Source of the DNA: CAYNJG01 sp965216885
GTDB lineage: Bacteria > Planctomycetota > Planctomycetia > Pirellulales > Pirellulaceae
Assembly: GCA_965216885.1 (NCBI GenBank)
Contig: OZ244209.1
Coordinates: 3,410,001-3,474,000, forward strand
Length of the DNA: 64,000 nucleotides
Direction: 5' to 3'
Shown one piece after another: positions 1 through 7,898 of the stretch. Each line of letters opens with the position of its first letter. The first letter of the stretch is position 1. Made by a program: the position numbers and the translations under genes. A model generated the notes under the pieces. That model made no database searches. It was not told the DNA's origin and was given only the letters and a program-made list of their open reading frames with translations.

Positions 1-1
1 G

Positions 2-1501
2 ATGTGCATTGAACCGCGAGACGGCAATCTGCACATCTTCATGCCGCCGGTTGAACACCTCGAAGCCTACCTCGAACTGCTCGCAGCGATTGAGCAGACC
101 GCGGAAGAGCTGGATATGCCCGTCGTGATCGAAGGGTATCTGCCACCTCCCGATTATCGGCTGCAACAATTGAAGATCACGCCGGACCCCGGAGTCGTGG
201 AAGTCAACGTCCAACCGGCTACCTCGTGGAGCGAACTGGTCGACATCTCGACGGGACTCTACGAAGACGCACGACAGTCACGGCTCGGCACGGAACAGTT
301 CGATCTCGACGGAACCCACACGGGCACCGGCGGAGGAAACCACATTGTGCTTGGTGGTCGAATTCCGGCCGAAAGCCCATTCCTGCGACGCCCGGATCTG
401 CTCCGCAGCCTGCTTGCCTATTGGCACAACCATCCGTCGCTTTCGTATCTCTTCTCCGGTCGCTTCATTGGGCCCACCAGCCAGGCACCTCGTGTCGACG
501 AAGGCCGCCGCGATGCCACCTATGAACTGCAGGTCGCCATGGATCGCATGGGCGACAGTTCCGACTATCCACCGTGGCTGGTGGACCGCGTGTTCCGACA
601 TCTGCTGGTCGACCTGACCGGCAATACGCATCGAGCCGAACTTTGCATCGACAAACTCTATTCGCCCGACAGTGCTACCGGTCGCCTGGGGCTCATCGAG
701 TTTCGCGGATTTGAGATGCCCCCGCACTGGCAAATGAGCCTGACGCAACAGTTGCTGATCCGTTCGCTCGTCGCCCAGTTCTGGGAGCAACCGTACGAAA
801 ACAAACTCGTGGACTGGAACACTTCCATTCACGACCGCTGGATGCTGCCACATTTCGTCCGACAGGATTTTGATGAAGTGATCGGCGAACTAAATACCAA
901 CGGCATCGAAATGGATTCGGACTGGTTCATTCCACACTTTGAATTCCGATTCCCGTTCATCGGCGAAGTGCAACACCAGGATCTCCGCGTAGAATTCCGC
1001 ACCGCAATCGAACCCTGGTACGTGCTGGGTGAAGAGCCGGCCGGTGGGGCCACCGCCCGGTACGTCGATTCGTCAGTCGAGCGGATGCAGGTTCACGTCT
1101 CTGGCAGTTTTGGCGACAGGTACATCGTGTCGTGTAATGGCCGAAAGGTCCCCTTGCATCCGACGGGCACTGAGGGCGAGTACGTGGCCGGCGTTCGCTA
1201 TCGAGGTTGGCAACCACCGTCCTGCCTCCATCCCAACATCCCCGTCGATGACCCACTCACGTTTGACGTGATCGACACCTGGCACCAGCGCGCCATCGGG
1301 GGCTGTAAGTACCATGTGGGGCATCCCGGTGGCCTGAACCCGGATACCTTTCCGGTCAATGCGTTGGAAGCAGAAAGCCGACGTGCGGCAAGATTCTCGA
1401 AAATGGGCCACACCGGTGGTAAAATTGAATTACCCTGTGATGAGCAGAACGCGAGATTTCCACTAACACTTGATCTTCGCCAGAGGGCCGCGACACGATA
1501 A
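2..1501 (+). CDS. DUF2126 amidoligase-like protein, 5'-truncated by the window edge
   Basis: The C-terminal about 499 residues of a protein that starts before the window; the ATG at base 2 is probably an internal Met, since conserved sequence (EPRDGNLHIFMPP) begins at once. It matches my memory of DUF2126, a family annotated as putative amidoligase with a glutamine-synthetase/GCS-like fold. Visible family blocks are VVEVNVQPATSW, the Gly-rich THTGTGGGNHIVLGG, a long block around YWHNHPSLSYLFSGRF, and GLIEFRGFEMPPHWQMS, whose acidic and basic residues fit metal and nucleotide binding. Full-length members often carry an N-terminal transglutaminase-like domain, which would lie upstream. The next two genes on the same strand (ATP-grasp/alpha-E and transglutaminase) are its usual companions. 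The substrate is unknown; amide-bond formation is inferred from the family. Confidence 0.85.
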   Translation: MCIEPRDGNLHIFMPPVEHLEAYLELLAAIEQTAEELDMPVVIEGYLPPPDYRLQQLKITPDPGVVEVNVQPATSWSELVDISTGLYEDARQSRLGTEQFDLDGTHTGTGGGNHIVLGGRIPAESPFLRRPDLLRSLLAYWHNHPSLSYLFSGRFIGPTSQAPRVDEGRRDATYELQVAMDRMGDSSDYPPWLVDRVFRHLLVDLTGNTHRAELCIDKLYSPDSATGRLGLIEFRGFEMPPHWQMSLTQQLLIRSLVAQFWEQPYENKLVDWNTSIHDRWMLPHFVRQDFDEVIGELNTNGIEMDSDWFIPHFEFRFPFIGEVQHQDLRVEFRTAIEPWYVLGEEPAGGATARYVDSSVERMQVHVSGSFGDRYIVSCNGRKVPLHPTGTEGEYVAGVRYRGWQPPSCLHPNIPVDDPLTFDVIDTWHQRAIGGCKYHVGHPGGLNPDTFPVNALEAESRRAARFSKMGHTGGKIELPCDEQNARFPLTLDLRQRAATR

Positions 1502-1611
1502 AACTTGGGAATCAAAAAGTCGCAATATTTGGGCGAAGTGATTGAATGATCGCCCGAAATGCCGCCGGAAATGACAACCGGACTGCCACACAGAATTGAC
1601 AACTGGTCAGG

Positions 1612-4176
1612 ATGGCCGTGCCCAAGACTCGCTCCAAGATGCCAGCCCCCACCAAGAAAATCTTTCGAGGTTATCGCCCACCCTCGGGCGTCCATGATGA
1701 GTTTCTGGCTGCGCCGAACGTTCCGCGCGAACACATGAGTCGCTTTCTGCGGATGACCGAGCGGATGGGGGCATCCGAACTCTCGCACCGCTGGGAACAG
1801 GCCCAACGCCTGGTTCACGAGAACGGCTTTGCCTACCGGGGAAACGTTGGTCCCAAGGACAATCCGCGTCCGTGGGAACTGGATGCGATGCCCTTGCTGC
1901 TGGAATCGGAAGAGTGGCGGCAGGTCTCCGCAGCATTGCAACAGCGAGCACACGTCCTGAACATGACTCTGCAGGATCTGTTTGGTCCGCAGCAGTTGAT
2001 TCGCGATGGTGTGTTGCCGCCGGACTTTATTCACGCTCACCCGGGTTTCCTCAAACCACTGCACGGCCAGACGCCCCCGGATGACACCTTCCTGCATTTC
2101 TATGCCGCAGACATCGCCCGGTCACCCGACGGTCGCTGGTGGGTACTCAATGACCGCACGGAAGCCCCGTCCGGACTGGGTTTCGCACTGGAAAACCGGG
2201 TTGTGATCTCGCGGATGCTGCCGGACGTTTTTCAACAGTGTCGCGTACGCCGGCTCGCTCCGTTCTTCATCAAGGCCCAGGACATGCTTCGGGGGCTCGC
2301 GCCGCAGCATCGCGACAATCCCCGAGTGGTACTGCTCAGCCATGGACCGACCAGCCACAACTATTTCGAGGACGCCTACCTCGCGCGATACCTCGGCTAC
2401 ACGCTCGTCGAGGGCGGCGACCTCGCGGTGCGCAACCGCCATGTCGTACTGAAAACTCTTGGCGGCTTGTTGCCGATTGACGTCATCCTGCGCCGTCAGA
2501 ACAGTAGTGACTGCGACCCACTGAATCTGGATGCAACGTCCGGCCTTGGCATCACTGGCTTGACGCAGGCAGTGCTGGCAGGCAACGTCGGCATTGCCAA
2601 TTCGCTGGGTAGTGGAATTGTCGAATCCGTTGCCTTCATGGCCTTCATGCCACAGCTTTGCTACGCACTACTGGGCGAACCACTGCTGATGCCGGGCGTC
2701 GCGACGTGGTGGTGCGGTGATCCGGACGGACTGGAACATGTGCTCAAGAACCTCGATTCGCTCATCATTCACCCTGCGTTTCGCCGACGCGGTCAGGACG
2801 GCCGAATGCGCGAAGCACTACAGAACCTCGACCACGACGAGCTAACCGCACACATCCGGAAGAACCCCGGAGCTTTCGCCGCGCAAGAGCAGATCGAACG
2901 ATCGTCAGCGCCCGTCTGGCGCGATGAGCTGTTCGTCGGTCGCCTGGCACTCCGTGCGTACCTCGCAAGATCGGACGACGACTACAACGTCCTGCAGGGC
3001 GGCCTATCACGAATCTCGACTTCGGCGGATCCTCTGGAAGTTTCCATTCGCAAAGGCGAGGGCAGCAAAGATACCTGGATCCTGTCCGACACGCCCGTCG
3101 ATCACGTAACTCTGCTCGACGAACCCGGCGAATCGATCATGTTGCTGCGCACGGGCGCGGAATTGCCAAGCCGCGTTGCCGACAACATTTACTGGCTGGG
3201 CCGCCAGATTGAACGCGCAAATGCACTCACACGCATCATCCGCAGTGCCTCGCTTCGGATGGCAGGGGAGACACGTTCCACCAGCGAATACGAGCTGCCG
3301 ATGTTGATCCGCTGCCTCGCGGATCAGGGGCAGATTGATGTTGGCTACGCCGTCGACGAAATGCGTAGCCAACTACGCCCAATTGATCAGGTCCTGCCTC
3401 GAGCGGTCTTCGACGCCACGCAGGAAATGTGCCTGCGATCGGTCATCGACGAACTGGTCCGACTCGGCTCCGTCGTTCGAGATCGACTCTCCGAAGACAC
3501 CTGGAGAATTATCAGGAACATCGACGAAGGCTTTCAGCCCACAACTCGCCGGGGCGTTGAACTCACCGACCTCGCCGATCTGGCGACGCTCACCAATCGG
3601 CTCATCATACAGTTGGCAGCTTACGGTGGCATGATTACCGAAAGCATGACGCGAACGCAGGCGTTTCGTTTTCTCGAACTTGGTCGTCGCCTCGAACGCT
3701 CGCTGCAGCTGGTGAGTCTGGTGAAGAATGCGTTCCTGCCCATGCCCGAAGTTCACGGTCCCGTCTACGAGACGGTCCTTGAGGTCGCCGACAGTCTGAT
3801 GACCTATCGTTCGCGATATCTCGCCAACCTACAACTGTCGGCGGTGCTCGATCTGTTGTTGACCGATGAAACCAGTCCGCGGTCGCTGGCATATCAATTC
3901 GAGCAGTTGTCTGAACACGTAGAACAGTTGCCACGCGGCAAGTCCGAGCCGGGCTATTCCGCCGAGCAGCGATACGCGATGACGCTGCGAAATTCCGTGC
4001 GAATGCTGGACATCCAGGCCATTGCTGAAGCACACAGCCTTGGCGATCATTCAGAATTGCAAAAGCTGACGGCGGAATGGGAGTCGACGCTTCCACGATT
4101 GTCGGAAGCCATTTCGCATCGCTATCTCATTCACGCCGTTCCGGCACACCAACTGACCGACATTAGTCCACAGTGA
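1612..4176 (+). CDS. Circularly permuted ATP-grasp protein fused to alpha-E domain (COG2308 + COG2307)
   Basis: 854 residues with two domains that are separate genes in many bacteria. Residues about 20-490 match the circularly permuted ATP-grasp type 2 family (DUF404/DUF407): DRTEAPSGLGFALENR, GPTSHNYFEDAYLARYLGYTLVEGGDL and IANSLGSGIVES. Residues about 515-835 match the alpha-E/DUF403 helical domain, opening with SRVADNIYWLGRQIERAN. ATP-grasp enzymes of this class are predicted to form amide bonds, possibly on short peptides. The alpha-E domain may be a partner or scaffold. No signal peptide, so cytoplasmic. The ATG at 1612 is the first in frame; its Shine-Dalgarno is poor (AGG touching the start), so ATG 1639 remains possible. 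The stop overlaps the next gene by 4 bp (GTGA), so the two are translationally coupled. Confidence 0.9.
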   Translation: MAVPKTRSKMPAPTKKIFRGYRPPSGVHDEFLAAPNVPREHMSRFLRMTERMGASELSHRWEQAQRLVHENGFAYRGNVGPKDNPRPWELDAMPLLLESEEWRQVSAALQQRAHVLNMTLQDLFGPQQLIRDGVLPPDFIHAHPGFLKPLHGQTPPDDTFLHFYAADIARSPDGRWWVLNDRTEAPSGLGFALENRVVISRMLPDVFQQCRVRRLAPFFIKAQDMLRGLAPQHRDNPRVVLLSHGPTSHNYFEDAYLARYLGYTLVEGGDLAVRNRHVVLKTLGGLLPIDVILRRQNSSDCDPLNLDATSGLGITGLTQAVLAGNVGIANSLGSGIVESVAFMAFMPQLCYALLGEPLLMPGVATWWCGDPDGLEHVLKNLDSLIIHPAFRRRGQDGRMREALQNLDHDELTAHIRKNPGAFAAQEQIERSSAPVWRDELFVGRLALRAYLARSDDDYNVLQGGLSRISTSADPLEVSIRKGEGSKDTWILSDTPVDHVTLLDEPGESIMLLRTGAELPSRVADNIYWLGRQIERANALTRIIRSASLRMAGETRSTSEYELPMLIRCLADQGQIDVGYAVDEMRSQLRPIDQVLPRAVFDATQEMCLRSVIDELVRLGSVVRDRLSEDTWRIIRNIDEGFQPTTRRGVELTDLADLATLTNRLIIQLAAYGGMITESMTRTQAFRFLELGRRLERSLQLVSLVKNAFLPMPEVHGPVYETVLEVADSLMTYRSRYLANLQLSAVLDLLLTDETSPRSLAYQFEQLSEHVEQLPRGKSEPGYSAEQRYAMTLRNSVRMLDIQAIAEAHSLGDHSELQKLTAEWESTLPRLSEAISHRYLIHAVPAHQLTDISPQ

Positions 4177-5051
4177 AATACAGGATCACGCATACGACCA
4201 AGTACGCCTACTCGGAAGCCGTACCGGTCTGCCACAATCTCGTACGGCTGACGCCACGTACACTGGACTATCAGTCGTGCCCACAGTCTCAACTGCTGAT
4301 TCACCCCGACCCTTCGGAGGTGAGCCATCGCGAAGACTATTTTGGAAACCGCGTATCCTACTTCGCCATTGACCATGCCCATCACGGTCTGACCGTCGCG
4401 GCTACCAGCGACGTGGAAGTCCACGAACGCGAACGCCCCACACCGGCGGCCACCACACCGTGGGCAGACATCGCAGAAACCGTGCGCAAGGACCGGTCCA
4501 GCGACACGCTGGCCGCCTATCAGTTCACCACCAATTCACAGCACATTCGTTCCTTCGAGGCACTCAAAACGTATGCTTCCGAGTCGTTTCAGTCCAACCG
4601 CCCCGTGCTGGAGGCACTGCTGGAACTGACCACCCGTATCCATACCGACTTTCGATACGACCCTCGCGCCACGACCATTCAGACACCCATCGAAGAAGTA
4701 TTTGCGAAGCGTCACGGCGTGTGCCAGGACTTCGCCCATTTGCAAATCGGCTGCCTGCGAGCGATTGGAATTCCCGCGCGTTATGTCAGCGGATACTTGC
4801 GGACGATTCCGCCGCCCGGTAAGCCACGCCTGGTCGGGGCAGATGCGTCACACGCCTGGCTCGCGGCGTTCTGTGGCGAGCACGGCTGGATTGATGTCGA
4901 CCCGACGAACGACACGCAAACTTCCACCGACCACGTCACGCTGGCGTGGGGACGCGACTACAGTGACGTGAGCCCGATTCAGGGCGTCATCGTTGGCGGC
5001 GGCGAACACAAGATGCACGTCTCCGTCGACGTTGCACCGCAGGAGTCGTGA
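4173..5051 (+). CDS. Transglutaminase-like cysteine protease with N-terminal beta domain
   Basis: 292 residues starting at GTG 4173, which overlaps the previous stop as GTGA. Residues 1-85 match the bacterial transglutaminase-like N-terminal region (YRITHTTKYAYSEAV...LTPR). Residues about 160-230 form the papain-like transglutaminase core: Cys in KRHGVCQDFAHLQIG, His in ASHAWLAAFC and Asp in GWIDVDPTND make a complete Cys-His-Asp triad. Members next to ATP-grasp/alpha-E genes are thought to act as peptidases on the ligase product or its carrier. No signal peptide is visible. The stop lies 1 bp from the convergent sulfatase stop, leaving no room for a conventional terminator. Confidence 0.93.
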   Translation: MKYRITHTTKYAYSEAVPVCHNLVRLTPRTLDYQSCPQSQLLIHPDPSEVSHREDYFGNRVSYFAIDHAHHGLTVAATSDVEVHERERPTPAATTPWADIAETVRKDRSSDTLAAYQFTTNSQHIRSFEALKTYASESFQSNRPVLEALLELTTRIHTDFRYDPRATTIQTPIEEVFAKRHGVCQDFAHLQIGCLRAIGIPARYVSGYLRTIPPPGKPRLVGADASHAWLAAFCGEHGWIDVDPTNDTQTSTDHVTLAWGRDYSDVSPIQGVIVGGGEHKMHVSVDVAPQES

Positions 5052-5052
5052 C

Positions 5053-6513
5053 CTACGGGTTTGCTGCGGCTCTCGGCGACTTGCCTTTCCGTGCATTTAA
5101 CTGAAGCGAAAGTTCGTCCACAACGGACTGACTCTCCGTCGCGACATTCACATTCTCGTCCGGGTCGACCCGATGGTTGTACAGCATGCGTCCCGTGATC
5201 TGCTGATCGGAACCCGTGTATTCGGAGTAGCGATGCGTATCGCTGCGAATCGTGTCGCCCGATTTGTATCGACCGATGGCATATTCTTTCCACGGCGACG
5301 ACGGATCCTGCATCAGCGACGTGAGGCTCTGTCCCTGCAGATGAGGCGGGCCCCTGATCCCCGACAGATCGCACAATGTCGGATAGATATCGATGAATTC
5401 GACCAGCCGGCTAACTCGTGTACCCGGCTGGAATCGCTTGTCCGTCGAACAGATGAGTAGCGGCGCGTGCATCGACGTTTCGAAGCACGAATGCTTGTTC
5501 CACATTCCATGCTCGCCCAACTGCCAGCCGTGGTCTCCCCACAGCACGACGATCGTGTTTTCCGCGAGTCCCTTTTGCTCGAGCGCATCGACGACACGGC
5601 CGATCTGGGCATCGGTGAAACTGACACACGCGTAGTAGCCATGCACAAGCTTCCGAGCCGTCTCTCCGGAAACTGGCCCCTTGGGCGGGATGGATGCGTA
5701 GGATCGCAATTCGCCTGACGTATGGACGGCACCCTCCGGTGCGCCCTGCGGCGCGAAGTTGTTCTCCGCGAGCTCGATCTCGTCAGCGTTGTACAGGTCC
5801 CAGTACTTTTTCGGAGCGCAAAACGGAAGATGCGGTTTGAAGAATCCCACCGCCAGAAAGAACGGCTGCGATGCGTCATTGGCAAATTGATCGAGCTGCT
5901 CGATAGCCCGCGTCGCAACTTCGCCGTCACGGTATTCGGTATCCGGCGCGTCGTAGGACTCGTAAGGAAGTCCGCGTATTTTGGTTCGCTCGGGATAGTT
6001 GCTCTTATGCTGTCGAATCGCCTGCAGCATGCCCGGCTGATCGTGCCAATCGCTGGTCTTCGGACGCCACGGTGGAAGCGACCAGCCGTCGAGGCTGTCC
6101 GAGTTGTGATGCAAAATCTTCCCGAAGCTGGCCGTCGTGTAGCCATTGATCTTGAACTGCGTATGCAACGGAATCAGACCGGGCGCGTCCTTCTCCGCCC
6201 AGGCGAGATAGTTGCGAAATCGATCCGGCGTAGGGCGTATGCCCGTCATCAAACTTGCCCGCGACGCGCCGCAGGTCGGAACCATGCAATAAGAACGCTC
6301 GAACAGGACGCCGCGCTTTGCCAACGCATCAATGTTCGGCGAATGGATGTGCGACTTTCCGTAACACCCAAGTTCGGGACGCAAGTCGTCGACGGCAATG
6401 AAGAGGACGTTCGGTCGATCGGCGGCACTGCACACGGTGCTCCCAATCAACGTGAGCCCGGTCAAAGCGAGCCCGAACATTAGCAGGCAAAATCGCACAC
6501 AGTCTCGTGGCAT
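5053..6513 (-). CDS. Secreted sulfatase, iduronate-2-sulfatase-like
   Basis: 486 residues. The start at 6513 is preferred over the upstream in-frame one (6558) because a GGAG lies 7 nt before it and the N-terminus becomes a signal peptide (CVRFCLLMFGLALTGLTLIG...CSA). The mature protein opens with RPNVLFIAVDDLRPELG, the metal-binding DD of sulfatases. The modified-Cys motif is CGASRASLMTG, a CxASR variant of CxPSR, so formylglycine maturation of Cys is expected. Further family landmarks are FFLAVGFFKPHLPF, a second metal site in VVLWGDHGWQLGEHGMW, and HAPLLI. The likely role is removal of sulfate from polysaccharides outside the cytoplasm. Substrate is not determinable here; similarity is to the iduronate-2-sulfatase branch. 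Confidence 0.93.
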   Translation of the reverse strand: MPRDCVRFCLLMFGLALTGLTLIGSTVCSAADRPNVLFIAVDDLRPELGCYGKSHIHSPNIDALAKRGVLFERSYCMVPTCGASRASLMTGIRPTPDRFRNYLAWAEKDAPGLIPLHTQFKINGYTTASFGKILHHNSDSLDGWSLPPWRPKTSDWHDQPGMLQAIRQHKSNYPERTKIRGLPYESYDAPDTEYRDGEVATRAIEQLDQFANDASQPFFLAVGFFKPHLPFCAPKKYWDLYNADEIELAENNFAPQGAPEGAVHTSGELRSYASIPPKGPVSGETARKLVHGYYACVSFTDAQIGRVVDALEQKGLAENTIVVLWGDHGWQLGEHGMWNKHSCFETSMHAPLLICSTDKRFQPGTRVSRLVEFIDIYPTLCDLSGIRGPPHLQGQSLTSLMQDPSSPWKEYAIGRYKSGDTIRSDTHRYSEYTGSDQQITGRMLYNHRVDPDENVNVATESQSVVDELSLQLNARKGKSPRAAANP

Positions 6514-6579
6514 CGCTTTCTCCAATGGTATTCCCTCAATAGCCAGAAACCGACACACCGTTATGTCGTTGCCGAATGC

Positions 6580-7071
6580 CTATTCGACTTCGCTTTCTGC
6601 AGCGATCGCTTCCGCCCCCTCAACTGTACTCTCAACGGCCTTACCAGAATCAAACGGAATCTCAATTTTTTCACCGGTCGATAGTCGCAACGTCGCTGAC
6701 TCGATGATTTCGTCGCCATCCAGCGTGGAAACCGACGTTACGATCAATTCTCCCTCGCCCTTGGTGCCGACAACGTCGTATACGAACGTGTCATCCGACT
6801 GCTGGGCACCGCTACTGATGAAATTGATGTCCATTTCCCGGATTTCTCCGAGGTGCTGACGAATTTCCGGCTGATCGCGGAGCTGAACTTTGACCTGTTC
6901 GGTGACGACCGTCAGGCCATATCTGGTGAAGAGCGCCCCGCCACCACAACAAAATAGAATGCACAACGAAAAAATACCGCCGATCACGGCCAGCCAGATC
7001 ATGCCGCTGCCAGACTTCCGCGGCGGGGGCGTGTTGGGCGGACTACGGTAGGCGTTCCCCTGATCAGACAT
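6580..7071 (-). CDS. Small single-pass membrane protein, Coa1-like periplasmic domain (tentative)
   Basis: 163 residues from ATG 7071 (MSDQGNAYRSPP); an upstream in-frame start at 7119 gives an unlikely N-terminus. Order: a Pro-rich cytoplasmic stretch (PPNTPPPRKSG), one strong transmembrane helix (MIWLAVIGGIFSLCILFCCGGGALF), then a soluble domain of about 115 residues containing LGEIREMDINFISSG and VVGTKGEGELIVTSVS. The layout resembles the Coa1 (cytochrome oxidase assembly) domain in single-pass proteins, but I recognise it only weakly and would not assign a function. The gene lies between the sulfatase and a minus-strand terminator at about 7153-7190, so it is probably transcribed separately from the genes upstream. 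Confidence 0.7.
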   Translation of the reverse strand: MSDQGNAYRSPPNTPPPRKSGSGMIWLAVIGGIFSLCILFCCGGGALFTRYGLTVVTEQVKVQLRDQPEIRQHLGEIREMDINFISSGAQQSDDTFVYDVVGTKGEGELIVTSVSTLDGDEIIESATLRLSTGEKIEIPFDSGKAVESTVEGAEAIAAESEVE

Positions 7072-7152
7072 ACTGCATCCCGTGACATCGTGCGTGATTA
7101 GGCACGAAAAATTTACCACGGCGTTTCATCTGCGTCAGGACCCCGGCAGCAA

Positions 7153-7190
7153 CAAGAAAAAGTCGCGTCACCCATGACGGATGACGCGAC
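7153..7190 (-). terminator. Rho-independent terminator on the minus strand
   Basis: Read on the minus strand, GTCGCGTCA (7182-7190) pairs perfectly with TGACGCGAC (7162-7170). Two further pairs inside a single mismatch close a short loop. The stem is followed at once by TTTTTCTTG (7153-7161). This stops transcription coming from the TerB-like gene or from anything starting in 7193-7494. Confidence 0.75.
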
Positions 7191-7192
7191 CA

Positions 7193-7494
7193 ATGCCGGT
7201 CCACATTTGCACGCAAACTGGACGCAAACTGGACGCAAACGGGACGGGAGGTACATCGAATCGTGAGGGCCATGAATTCGATGAGCCAGTCTTCCAGCTG
7301 TCCCGGCCCATTTGGATCTTATGTGCTGCCCAGCGCCGATTCAGTTGTATTTGCGTAACCCTTCGTATCGCTTCGTAGCACGGCAGGTAAAGCTTAGTAC
7401 GAGGCTATACACAACGCGACTGCAATGCCGAAAGGCGCTATATAGCTAAAGAGCAATCCGAACCAACAGATTCGGGTATCGGCCTGGCTGATTC
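7193..7494. other. Non-coding gap with an 11-bp tandem repeat
   Basis: About 300 bp between the TerB-like stop and the terminator hairpin, with no convincing reading frame. It holds three tandem copies of an 11-mer (ACGCAAACTGG twice, then ACGCAAACGGG) at 7211-7243. It would form a long 3' UTR of the minus-strand transcript or could hold a small RNA ending at the hairpin. No tRNA-like fold was seen. Confidence 0.5.
7211..7243. repeat. Three-copy 11-bp tandem repeat
   Basis: ACGCAAACTGG at 7211-7221 and 7222-7232, and the variant ACGCAAACGGG at 7233-7243. It lies in non-coding DNA, 20 bp from the terminator stem. Confidence 0.8.
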
Positions 7495-7869
7495 TTACGC
7501 GCCAGTTTCGCCCTGCGAGTTCTGCGCAATCGTAGCATCAATGATGCGATTGAGCTCCTCGGTTTCGATTTCCATCGCTGCCGCTATGCGAGCAAACAGG
7601 TCTCTTTCCTTTTCCTGCATTTCGCCGTCCGCTGCCATCATCAGCAGCAGATCCTTCAGCAGTTCCCGGCGTTCAGCTTTCCCTGTAGGAATCGGCGGAT
7701 CCGGTGTGCTGGATGCCGCCGCAGCTGCAAAAGCGTTTTGAAAATCCGTTTCGGAAATCCCTAACCGCGCCGCCCGCGATCTCAGAAAACTGAGTTCGTC
7801 GTCGTGAATGCGATCGTCCGCCGCGGCCATGATCAGCAGATGTCGAAATTTTTCGATTGGAGTCATCAT
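7495..7869 (-). CDS. TerB-like tellurite-resistance-family helical protein
   Basis: 124 residues, all helical in character. Two similar acidic segments are visible: LLIMAAADDRIHDDELSFLRSRAARLGI and LLLMMAADGEMQEKERDLFARIAAAM. The pattern of hydrophobic helix, Ala-Ala-Asp-Gly/Arg, then acidic helix is the TerB/DjlA-type metal-binding repeat. An Ala/Pro linker separates the halves. No signal peptide. Two adjacent ATGs (7869 and 7866) are possible starts and neither has a strong Shine-Dalgarno. It follows the SGNH/calcineurin gene by 29 bp on the same strand, so it is probably the last gene of that operon. Function is unknown; the family need not confer tellurite resistance. Confidence 0.85.
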   Translation of the reverse strand: MMTPIEKFRHLLIMAAADDRIHDDELSFLRSRAARLGISETDFQNAFAAAAASSTPDPPIPTGKAERRELLKDLLLMMAADGEMQEKERDLFARIAAAMEIETEELNRIIDATIAQNSQGETGA

Positions 7870-7898
7870 GTTTACCGAAGTGTTTGAAAACCTAAGTG

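Noticed and set aside
1531..1555. Terminator after the DUF2126 gene
   Set aside because: The inverted repeat (GGGCGA/TCGCCC) is only 6 bp with a long loop and no T-run follows.
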